Of a stretch of DNA of 64,000 nucleotides, positions 27,810 to 35,566 are shown piece after piece. Below the pieces are notes generated by a model, which did not search any database, was not told the DNA's origin, and saw only the letters and a program-made list of their open reading frames with translations. The stretch is taken from assembly GCF_003121705.1 (NCBI RefSeq), contig NZ_PYHR01000002.1, positions 1,488,001-1,552,000 of the forward strand. The letters run 5' to 3'. The position numbers were made by a program, and so were the translations under genes. The stretch is from Serinibacter arcticus (GTDB lineage: Bacteria; Actinomycetota; Actinomycetes; Actinomycetales; Beutenbergiaceae). Each line of letters starts with the position of its first letter. Positions within the stretch are counted from its first letter, which is position 1.

Positions 27810-29105
27810 TCAGGCCGCCCCGACCGGCTCCGCCCGCGCGTCCATCTGCGCCAGCGTGGCGGCGAGCACGTGGATGCCGTCGGCGATGTCCGCCGTCTCG
27901 GACAGCTCCTCGGGGCAGTGGCTCCGCCCGCCGATCGACGGCACGAAGATCATGCCCATCGGACCGAGGTGAGCCAGGTGCGCGGCGTCGTGGCCGGCCC
28001 CCGACGGGATCGCCTGCCAGGTGAGCCCGAGCGAGTCGGCGGCGGTGCCGATGACGTCCTGCACGAGCGGGTCGGCGCGCACCGGCTCCTGGTCGTTGAG
28101 CCACTCGACCACGAGGTCGACGCCGCGTCGGGACGCCTCCGCCCCGATCGCGTCGACGACGCGACGGCGGGCGCCCGTCAGCCACTCCCCCTCGGTCGAG
28201 CGCATCTCGGCCCACACGCGCGCCTCGTCGGGCACCACGTTGAAGGCGCCGGGACCCGACTCGAACCGGCCGACGGTGGAGACCCCGTGCACCGGCGCGC
28301 CGCAGCCCTCGCGCTCGATCGCGACGACGGAGGCGGCCGCCGCGGCGAGCGCGTCGTGCCGCATCGTCATCGGCATCGTGCCGGCGTGGTCGGCCCGCCC
28401 GGTGAACCGGGCGAACAGCCGCTCGATCCCGGCGATCGCCGTCACCACGCCGATCGAGGTGCCGGTCGACTGCAGCACCGGGCCCTGCTCGACGTGGAGC
28501 TCGACGTAACCGTGCAAAGAGCCCGGCTGCCAGGCCTGTCCGAGCGCGGCGGCCGGGTCCAGCCCGAAGGATCGCATGACGTCGCCGAGTCGGTGACCGT
28601 CCTCGTCCACGCGCTCGAGGTGCCCCGCGTCCAGCAGACCGGCGATCGACCGCGACCCGACGCACGAGACGCCGAAGGGGTTCGCCTCCTCGCCGAGGAA
28701 GTCGACCACCACCAGGTCGCGCTCGAGCTGCTGCCCGCTCTCGCGCAGGCGACGGGCGACCTCGACCGCCCCGATCACCCCGACGATGCCGTCGAACCGG
28801 CCCCCGCCGTGCACCGTGTCGGTGTGCGACCCCGTCATCAGCGGCTTCGCGGAGCGGTTCCGCCCGGGCAGCACGCCGACGACGTTGCCCGCCGGATCGA
28901 TCCGCGCCTCGAGGCCGGCCTCGCGCATGAGCGCCAGCGTCCACTCGCGCGAGGCCCGGTAGGCGTCCGAGAACACCCGCCGCGTCCAGCCCGGCTCCGC
29001 CGACTCGGTGAAAGCCCCGGCGAGCGAGGCGATCGTCGTCGCCACCCGGTCCGCGTCAGGCGCCAGCAGATCCAGGTCGAGCGGGCCCCCCGGCCGGTCG
29101 CTCAC
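27810..29105 (-). CDS. M20 family N-carbamoyl-amino-acid hydrolase (predicted N-carbamoyl-L-glutamate hydrolase)
   Basis: A 431-residue metal-dependent hydrolase of the allantoate amidohydrolase / beta-ureidopropionase / N-carbamoyl-L-amino-acid hydrolase group. Metal-site elements are visible: GSHTDTVHGGGRFDG (~residues 85-99), LGEEANPFGVSCVGSRS (~125-141), HVEQGPVLQ and SGAGHDAAHLA near the C-terminus. Start GTG 29105 overlaps the permease stop. In the ergothioneine pathway it would carry out the last step, N-carbamoyl-L-glutamate to L-glutamate, CO2 and ammonia. Allantoate or another carbamoyl amino acid is possible from sequence alone; the operon context favours carbamoyl-glutamate. Confidence 0.88.
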   Translation of the reverse strand: MSDRPGGPLDLDLLAPDADRVATTIASLAGAFTESAEPGWTRRVFSDAYRASREWTLALMREAGLEARIDPAGNVVGVLPGRNRSAKPLMTGSHTDTVHGGGRFDGIVGVIGAVEVARRLRESGQQLERDLVVVDFLGEEANPFGVSCVGSRSIAGLLDAGHLERVDEDGHRLGDVMRSFGLDPAAALGQAWQPGSLHGYVELHVEQGPVLQSTGTSIGVVTAIAGIERLFARFTGRADHAGTMPMTMRHDALAAAAASVVAIEREGCGAPVHGVSTVGRFESGPGAFNVVPDEARVWAEMRSTEGEWLTGARRRVVDAIGAEASRRGVDLVVEWLNDQEPVRADPLVQDVIGTAADSLGLTWQAIPSGAGHDAAHLAHLGPMGMIFVPSIGGRSHCPEELSETADIADGIHVLAATLAQMDARAEPVGAA

Positions 29106-29821
29106 GGCTGCGCCTCGACCGGCGCGCGCTCGTCGATCGCGGCGAGCAGCGCGGGATCGCGCAGCGCGAGCCGGCCGGTGCCCGGCTGCACGAGCCGCAC
29201 CACGAGGGCCAGCAGCCCGTCGAGCACGAGGGCCAGCGCCGTCACGAGGACGGCGCCGACGAACACGCGCGTGTAGTCGTACAGCGCGAGGCCGTCGAAG
29301 ATGTAGCGGCCGAGGCCGCCGAGGTTGACGAACGCGGCGATGGTCGCCGTCGCGACGACCTGGAGCGTGGCGCCCCGCAGACCACCGACGATCAGCGGCA
29401 GCGCGTTCGGCACCTCCACGCGCCACAGGACCTGCCACTCCGTCATCCCCATCGCTCGCGCCGCGTCGACGGCGCTGCGGTCGACGTTCGCGATGCCCGC
29501 GTAGACGCCCGCCAGCAGCGGCGGCACCGCGAGCAGCACGAGGGCCGTGATCGGCGGGATCAGGGTCGAGCTCATGAGCAGCACGAGCAGCGTCATCAGA
29601 CCCAGGCTCGGCAGGGCGCGCATCGTGTTGGCGAGGCCGACGATGATGCCCTCGCCCTTGCCCGTGTGGCCGATGACCAGGCCCAGCGGCACCGCGATGA
29701 CGGCGCCGATCCCGAGCGCGAGGCCCGAGTAGTACAGGTGCTGGACGAGCCGGTTGAGGATGCCGGTCGTACCGGCCCAGTTCGTCCCGTCCGCCAGATA
29801 GGCGATGAAGTCAGCGAACAC
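29102..29821 (-). CDS. ABC transporter permease, quaternary-amine type (second)
   Basis: A 239-residue inner-membrane permease of the OpuC/ProW type with about six helices. The loop contacting the ATPase is MGMTEWQVLWRVEVPNALPLIVGGLR (centre WQVLWRVEVPNALP, ~residues 135-150). It overlaps the first permease by 11 bases and the hydrolase by GTGA. Together the two permeases form the channel for a betaine-like solute. Ergothioneine, a trimethylammonium betaine, is imported by related EgtUV-type systems; substrate assignment is inference from the operon. Confidence 0.88.
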   Translation of the reverse strand: MFADFIAYLADGTNWAGTTGILNRLVQHLYYSGLALGIGAVIAVPLGLVIGHTGKGEGIIVGLANTMRALPSLGLMTLLVLLMSSTLIPPITALVLLAVPPLLAGVYAGIANVDRSAVDAARAMGMTEWQVLWRVEVPNALPLIVGGLRGATLQVVATATIAAFVNLGGLGRYIFDGLALYDYTRVFVGAVLVTALALVLDGLLALVVRLVQPGTGRLALRDPALLAAIDERAPVEAQP

Positions 29822-30539
29822 GTCCGACCACCTCCCGAAGACGCCCGACCTCGGGCAGGGCCTGCGCGAGCGCGCGGAGCCGTCGTTCCGAGGCCTTGAG
29901 GCTGGCGCCCCGGATCCACGGCGTGAACGCCCTCCCGATGAGGGCGATGATGCGGTCGAAGACGATCGCGAGCAGCAGGATCAGCACGAGCCCGGTGAGG
30001 ATCTGCTCCGGGAAGTCGCGCTGGTAGCCGGTGGTGAACAGCTGGCCGAGGCCACCGATGCCGATCACGGCGCCGACGGAGACCATCGAGACGTTCGTGA
30101 CGGCGACGACGCGCGTCCCGGCCGTCAGCACCGGGATCGCGAGCGGGAGGTCGACGGCGAGCGCCCGCTTCCACGAGGAGTAGCCGATCGCGGTGGCTGC
30201 CTCGCGGGTGGCGGCCGGCACGGCGTCGAGCGCCTCGAACGTGGTGCGCACCGACAGCGCCACGGTGTAGAGCGTCAGGGCGATGACCACGTTGATCGGG
30301 TCGAGCACCCGGGTGCCGAGGATCACCGGCAGCACGACGAACAGCGCGAGCGACGGGATCGTGAACACCATGCTCGAGAGCACGACGGCGATCGAGCGCG
30401 CCCGCCGGCGGTCGCGCAGCAGGAGTCCGATCGGGAGCGCCACCGCGACACCGACGACGGTCGGCACGACGGCGAGGTAGAGGTGCTCCAGCAGGAGCTC
30501 CTGGACGGCCGGCCAGTTCCGGATCCCCCAGAGGTTCAC
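29811..30539 (-). CDS. ABC transporter permease, quaternary-amine type (first)
   Basis: A 242-residue OpuC/ProW-type permease with about six helices, including LLEHLYLAVVPTVVGVAVALPIG split over the first helix (centre VVPTVVGVAVALP). The ATPase-contact loop is around IGYSSWKRALAVDLPLAIPVL (~residues 148-168; note SSWKRALAVDLPLAIP), followed by IGIGGLGQLFTTGYQ, a conserved ending of this family. The GTG start overlaps the ATPase stop. It acts with the next permease, the CBS-domain ATPase and the lipoprotein of the same operon. Confidence 0.88.
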   Translation of the reverse strand: MNLWGIRNWPAVQELLLEHLYLAVVPTVVGVAVALPIGLLLRDRRRARSIAVVLSSMVFTIPSLALFVVLPVILGTRVLDPINVVIALTLYTVALSVRTTFEALDAVPAATREAATAIGYSSWKRALAVDLPLAIPVLTAGTRVVAVTNVSMVSVGAVIGIGGLGQLFTTGYQRDFPEQILTGLVLILLLAIVFDRIIALIGRAFTPWIRGASLKASERRLRALAQALPEVGRLREVVGRVR

Positions 30540-31672
30540 GAGACCGCGTCCGCTGCGTCGACGGGCGCGTCCGTCACGCCGTCACGGCGCTGCGCCGCCA
30601 GGGCGGCGAGCACCTCGGGGGCGTCCACGACGCCGAGGAGGGCGCCGTCGTCGTCGATCACGACGCCACGCTCCGACGGCGACGAGAGCACCGCGTCGAG
30701 CAGCTGGCGCAGCGTGCGCGACGGCGTCGTCAGCGTCCCGAGACCGGCGAGGGCCTCGGGGCCGCGGCTCGCGACGAGCTGCTGCCGCGTGCCGTTGAGC
30801 CAGCCGACCGGCCGGCGCGCCTCGTCCACGACGAGCACCCAGGTCGACGGCGAGAGCTGCGGGAGGGAGGCGAGCGCGTCGACGCCGACCGTCTCGACCT
30901 CGCGCACGGGCACGGTCGAGGCGGCGTGGAAGGACAGCGAGCGGTAGCCGCGGTCCCGTCCGACGAGGTTGGTGACGAACGAGTTCACCGGCTGCGTCAG
31001 CACGTTCTCGGCCGAGTCGACCTGCTGGAGCACGCCGCCGGTGCCGAACACCGCAACCTGGTCCCCCAGCCGGACGGCCTCGTCGATGTCGTGCGTGACG
31101 AACACGATGGTCTTCGCGAGCTCGGCCTGCAGGCGCAGCATCTCGCGCTGGAGGTCGTCGCGGACCACCGGGTCGACGGCGGAGAACGGCTCGTCCATGA
31201 GGAGGATCGGCGGATCGGCGGCCAGCGCCCTGGCGACGCCGACGCGCTGCTGCTGGCCGCCGGAGAGCTGCGCCGGGTAGCGCGTGGCCATCCGGAGGTC
31301 GAGGCCGACGCGCTCCATCGCCTCCAGCGCGTCGATGCGCGCCTTGCGGCGGCCGACGCCCCGCAGCACCTGGACCGTGGCGACGTTGTCGACCACGGTG
31401 CGGTGCGGCATCAGGCCCGCGTTCTGGATGACGTAGCCGATGCCCAGCCGCAGCTCTGTCGGCTTGACGGTGGAGATGTCCCGGCCGCCGACCGTGATCG
31501 TGCCCTCGGTCGGGTCGATCATGCGGTTGATCATCCGCATCGAGGTGGTCTTGCCGCAGCCGGACGGCCCGACGAAGACGGTGAACGACCCCTCGGCGAT
31601 CTCGAGGCTCAGGTCGTCCACCCCGATCGTGCCGTCGGGGAAGCGCTTGGTGACGCCGTCGAACGTGATCAT
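30536..31672 (-). CDS. ABC transporter ATPase with CBS domains, betaine/ergothioneine type
   Basis: A 378-residue ATPase of the ProV/OpuCA type. Walker A is VGPSGCGKTTSMRMINRM (~residues 36-53), the Q-loop is GYVIQNAGLMPH, the signature is LSGGQQQRVGVARAL (~135) and Walker B is PPILLMDEPFSAVDP (~155-169). Residues ~255-360 form a CBS pair, which in this family senses ionic strength or nucleotides. It energises the two permeases downstream. Start ATG 31672 overlaps the ergothionase stop. Placement between the lyase and the permeases shows that uptake and first catabolic step are encoded together. Confidence 0.93.
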   Translation of the reverse strand: MITFDGVTKRFPDGTIGVDDLSLEIAEGSFTVFVGPSGCGKTTSMRMINRMIDPTEGTITVGGRDISTVKPTELRLGIGYVIQNAGLMPHRTVVDNVATVQVLRGVGRRKARIDALEAMERVGLDLRMATRYPAQLSGGQQQRVGVARALAADPPILLMDEPFSAVDPVVRDDLQREMLRLQAELAKTIVFVTHDIDEAVRLGDQVAVFGTGGVLQQVDSAENVLTQPVNSFVTNLVGRDRGYRSLSFHAASTVPVREVETVGVDALASLPQLSPSTWVLVVDEARRPVGWLNGTRQQLVASRGPEALAGLGTLTTPSRTLRQLLDAVLSSPSERGVVIDDDGALLGVVDAPEVLAALAAQRRDGVTDAPVDAADAVS

Positions 31673-33425
31673 TGGGGTCCTCTCAGACTCCGGCGCAGGG
31701 CCCCGGGGTCGTCTGCCAGGTCGGCCGGCAGGGTGTCGGGCAGGTTCTCGTGCTGGGCGTGCCACGTCGCGTCCCGGAGGGCGCGACCGGACATGGCGGT
31801 CGCCGCGATCGCGACCAGGGGACGCACCTTCTCGACGACGTCGTGCGCCGAGTCGGCCGAACCGAGCGAGGCGGTGAGGTCGCTCACCGCGCCGTGCAGC
31901 CCCGCCACCCCGACGCCGAGCCGTCGCGCGCCGCGCATCGCGATGTCCGCGGTGAGGGCGTCGCTGGCCAGCAGCGTCTCGATGGCGAGCAGGATCTCCA
32001 CGGCCTCGATCGCGTCGACCGTGGCGAGCACGGCGGCGAAGGCCTGGGAGCTGTGGTCCTCGACGCCGTCGCCCACCGTGGTGCCCGCCGTCGACAGCGG
32101 GTTGGCCAGGTGCTTGAGGCGCACGACGATCTGGGAGGCGGTGTTCGCGAGGATCACCGGGGTGAGGAAGCGGGCGGAGGAGGAGGCCGAGGCGATCTGC
32201 TCCACCAGGGGCCGGTCGGAGCGCACGCGGTGCACGAGCGAGGCGATGCGACGCTCGGCGAGCATGCCGACGTGGGCGAGCACGAGCCGCGTGGACTCGA
32301 CCGAGATGGCGAGCTCCAGGACCGAGAAGTTCCCGGTCGGGCGGACGATGCCGGCCTCGACGTCCACGAGCGGGTTGTCGGTCGGCGAGTTCAGCTCGAC
32401 CGTGAGGATCTCGCGCAGGTCCGACGCCGTCTGGTGCAGCACGCCGTGCACCTGCGGGACCGTGCGGATCGAGAGGGCGTCCTGCAGGGAGATCGTCGCA
32501 ATCAGCCCGTCGGACAGGTCTCCGCCCGAGACCGCCTCCCGCACGGCCGCGGCGGAGGCGACCTGCCCCGGGAGCGGTCGGGCCTCGGCCACGATCTCGT
32601 TGAAGGGGGCGAGGCTCGCCCCGAGGGCCTCGACCGTCATCGCGGCGACGAGGTCCGTGGCCAGGACGAGCGTGTCCAGCGACGTGGAGGCCAGGCACGC
32701 CAGCCCGATGGAGCCGGAGTTGTGCCCGACGAGCGCGAGCGCGTCCTTCGGGCCGAGGCGGGTCGGGGACAGTCCCGCGGCCGCGAGCGCCCGCTCGCCG
32801 GACACCTTCGTGCCGTCCGGCCCGTAGGTCGTCCCCCGACCGAGCAGCACCGCGCCGACGGCGGCCAGCGGGGCCAGGTCGGCGGCGCCCACCGAGCCGA
32901 AGCGCGTCACCACCGGGGTGATGTCGGCGTCGATCAGGGCGATGAGCGCCTCGAACGTCTCCACGGAGATGCCCGAGCCGCCCTGCGCCAGACCGGCCAG
33001 GCGCGCGGCCACGATGGCCCGCGACTGCGCCGGGCTCAGCGGGTCGCCGACGCCCGCGGCGTGGGAGGCGATGACGAACTGCTGGAAGTCGGCCTGGAGC
33101 TCGGGCGGGATCTCCTGGTCGCGCATCGGGCCGAGGCCACGGTTGACGCCGTAGCTCGGGATCCCGCTGGCCAGCACGGAGTCGATGACGCCGCGCGCCC
33201 GGCGGAGCAGGTCGATCGTCACGCGCGGGGCGCGCACGGTGGCGCCCCCGACGGCGACGAGGGCGACCTCGCTCGGCGTGATCCGCTCGGTGCCGAGGTT
33301 GATGACGGTGCGGCCGGGATTCCCGGCCGCACCGGAGCCGCCGGTCCCCCGCCGCCCGCGGGCGTGACGGACCGAGCCGGCACGTCGGGGGTGTCGGCGG
33401 GGGGAACGCGGTGGTCGAGGCTCAT
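31669..33425 (-). CDS. MIO-less histidine ammonia-lyase homologue, predicted ergothionase (apparent frameshift near N-terminus)
   Basis: An aromatic-amino-acid-lyase-fold protein of ~585 residues when restored. It keeps SYGVNRGLGPM, GHNSGSIGLA, LQDALSIRTVPQVHG, ELNSPTDNPLV and LAERRIASLVH of histidine ammonia-lyase. But the MIO-forming loop, GSVGASGDLAPL in true lyases, reads GSVGAADLAPL (codons 32878-32898): the Ala-Ser-Gly triad is gone and the loop is one residue short. Ergothionase, which eliminates trimethylamine from ergothioneine to give thiourocanate, is known to lack MIO. The N-terminus GRTVINLGTERITPSEVALV joins the ATG at 33425 only if one base is added to the five-base run 33346-33350; as given, the frame could start only at GTG 33237. 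Confidence 0.82.
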
Positions 33426-33426
33426 G

Positions 33427-34385
33427 TCAGCCGATGAGGCCCTTCTCCTCGAGCCACGCGCGCGCGGCCTCGGCCGGCTCGAGCTTCTCGTCGCCCGAGA
33501 CCTGACCGTTGAGGGCCAGCAGGTCCTCGGTGGTCAGCTCGGCGGAGATCGCGTCGAGGACCTCGGTGATCTGGTCGGTCACCTTGTCGGAGTTGAGCAC
33601 CGGCACGACGTTCTGCGCGGCGAAGTTCGCGTCCGGGTCCTCCAGGACCACGAAGTCGTTGTCGGCGATCGCCGGCGTCGTGGTGTAGATGTTCGCGGCC
33701 TGGACCTGGCCGTCGAGCAGCGCGGACACGGTGGCGGGGCCGCCGCCGTCGGCGATCGCGACGAACTCGACCGGCTCGAAGCCGTAGAGCGCCTTGAGGC
33801 CCGGGAGGCCCGAGGCACGCTCCGCGAACTCCGCGTTCGAGGCGAACTTGACCTCGCTGTTGTAGGCGGCGAGGTCCTCGATGGTGGTGAGGTCCCACTC
33901 CTGCGCCGTCTCCGACGTCACGACGACGGCGTCCTTGTCCTCGGCCGGGGCCGGCTCGAGCATGGTCAGGCCCTCGGGCTCGAGCACCGCGGGCAGCGCC
34001 GCGGTGACGTCGTCGCCCGAGGTCGCCGTCGCCTCGCCGTCCAGGAACAGCAGCAGGTTGCCGGTGTAGTCCGGGATGAGGTCGATGGACCCGTCCTTGA
34101 GCGCCGGCACGTAGGCCTCGCGCGAACCGATCTGGAACTTGGTCTCGACGTCCAGACCGGCGTCCTCGAGCGCGATGGCGTAGAGGTTGGCGATGATCTC
34201 GGACTCGGTGAAGTTGGCGGAGCCGATGATGATGCTGCCCCCTCCTCCGCGCTGCTCGAGCCGCCGTCGCTGCTGCTGGTGTCGCTGTCGCCCGCGAGCG
34301 GGTCGCCGCCGCCGGAGCAGGCGCCGAGCACCAGTGCCGACGCGGCCGCGATGGTCGCGAGAGTCGTGATTCTCCTGATGGACAT
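33427..34385 (-). CDS. Quaternary-amine/ergothioneine-type substrate-binding lipoprotein (apparent frameshift)
   Basis: The ATG at 34385 (AAGGAG upstream) starts a lipoprotein signal peptide, RITTLATIAAASALVLGACS, with lipobox LGAC, then a Ser/Gly/Asp-rich linker. The mature ProX/OpuAC-type domain (GSIIIGSANFTESEII; SIDLIPDYTGNLL; ASNAEFAERASGLPGLKALY; AANIYTTTPAI; LNSDKVTDQ) lies in another frame. One extra base in the C5 run 34238-34242 joins them into a ~319-residue protein of normal length. It would be anchored outside the membrane and deliver a trimethylammonium solute, probably ergothioneine, to the ABC permeases. The stop is one base before the ergothionase ATG. Confidence 0.83.
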
Positions 34386-34453
34386 GTGGTGCTCCTTGGT
34401 TGTGGTGCGGTTCGTGAGCCCGGGGCGTGGGTGCATCGCGCCGGGAGAGGGGG

Positions 34454-35566
34454 TCAGCCGTCGGCGGGCCTGGGAGGGACGTCGGGCAGGTAGCGGAGGA
34501 ACTCGATACCCATGATGTCCTCACACTCGGCCAGAGAGACAGGATCGGTTGCGGAGCTCGCCAGCGGCAGCGCGGTCGCGTCGACCACGATCACCACCAC
34601 CTCGAACCCGCCGTCGGCCGCATCCTTGACCGCCAGCGGCAGCCCGGTGTCGGTGCGCAGGATCGCGATCGTGTCGGGATAGGTGGCCACTCGCTCGCCG
34701 CCCGAGGTCACGGCCATGTACTCGTTGAGGTAGGGCACCTCGACGTCGCCGACCCGGAACGTGCCGTGGTCCCAGCCGCCCGTGGTGACGGTCGGGGTGG
34801 CGTGTCCGAGCTCACCGCGCGCGACGACGCGTCCCCCGGTCTGGCGCAGCACCGCCTCGATCACGGCCTCGCCCTTGTTCCGACGACGGGAGTCCAGCTC
34901 CCTCGCCATCGCGGCACCCAGGTCCAGCGCGATGCTGATCGCGCCGATCGCCGCGTGCTCCTTCACCCAGTCGAGCTCGACGACGTTGCGCGCCGAGGCG
35001 ATGAAGCCGCCCGTGCGCACCGAGATGTCGCGCAGCACGTCGTCGCAGGTGGTGACGAGGCCCGTGTTGACCGAGAGGAAGTGGCCGTGCAGGGCACGGT
35101 TGCCGCCCGAGACGACCTGCGTCGTCGTGTAGCCGGGGCGCGTGGTGAGCCCCAGCGAGCCCAGCTTGCCGGTGGGGTGCGCGCGGACGTCGCCGGCGGC
35201 GTCGAGCACCTTCACCCCCAGCAGCGACGACTGGATCCAGCCGTTGACGGTCGTGGAGTAGCCGTTCTGGCCCGTCATGACGGCGGAGATCGGGTGCTCG
35301 CTGATCCGCATCAGCTCGCGCAGCGCGTCGATGTAGTCGACGGGGCGGATCTCCCAGTTCGCGGCCGCCGGGGCGCCGATGGCCGCGACCGTGGCGACCC
35401 ACGCGTCGTCGGGCAGCTCGTCGACCGTCGCCAGGACGGGGGTGTTCACGCTGGTCGCGAGTCCGCCCATGAGCACGCCGTGGTGCTCCCAGCCGCCGCC
35501 GCCGCAGGCGAACACGCCGCCGCCGAGAACGGCGTTGCGGGCGTCGGTCGCCGTCAGGTCACGCAT
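34454..35566 (-). CDS. DUF917 family protein, predicted thiohydantoin desulfurase
   Basis: A 370-residue protein of the DUF917 family, which Pfam now links to (S-methyl) thiohydantoin desulfurase activity. Visible family features: NAVLGGGVFACGGGGWEHHG at residues ~11-30, TVDELPDDAWVATVAAIGAPAA, and TRPGYTTTQVVSGGN. In the reconstituted five-step ergothioneine pathway a new type of metal-dependent enzyme desulfurises the thiohydantoin formed from thiourocanate, giving hydantoin-5-propionate and sulfide; this gene fits that slot. It overlaps the hydratase gene by 8 bases. The exact substrate (thiohydantoin or its S-methyl form) cannot be read from sequence. A 68-base gap with a ribosome binding site separates it from the lipoprotein. 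Confidence 0.82.
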   Translation of the reverse strand: MRDLTATDARNAVLGGGVFACGGGGWEHHGVLMGGLATSVNTPVLATVDELPDDAWVATVAAIGAPAAANWEIRPVDYIDALRELMRISEHPISAVMTGQNGYSTTVNGWIQSSLLGVKVLDAAGDVRAHPTGKLGSLGLTTRPGYTTTQVVSGGNRALHGHFLSVNTGLVTTCDDVLRDISVRTGGFIASARNVVELDWVKEHAAIGAISIALDLGAAMARELDSRRRNKGEAVIEAVLRQTGGRVVARGELGHATPTVTTGGWDHGTFRVGDVEVPYLNEYMAVTSGGERVATYPDTIAILRTDTGLPLAVKDAADGGFEVVVIVVDATALPLASSATDPVSLAECEDIMGIEFLRYLPDVPPRPADG

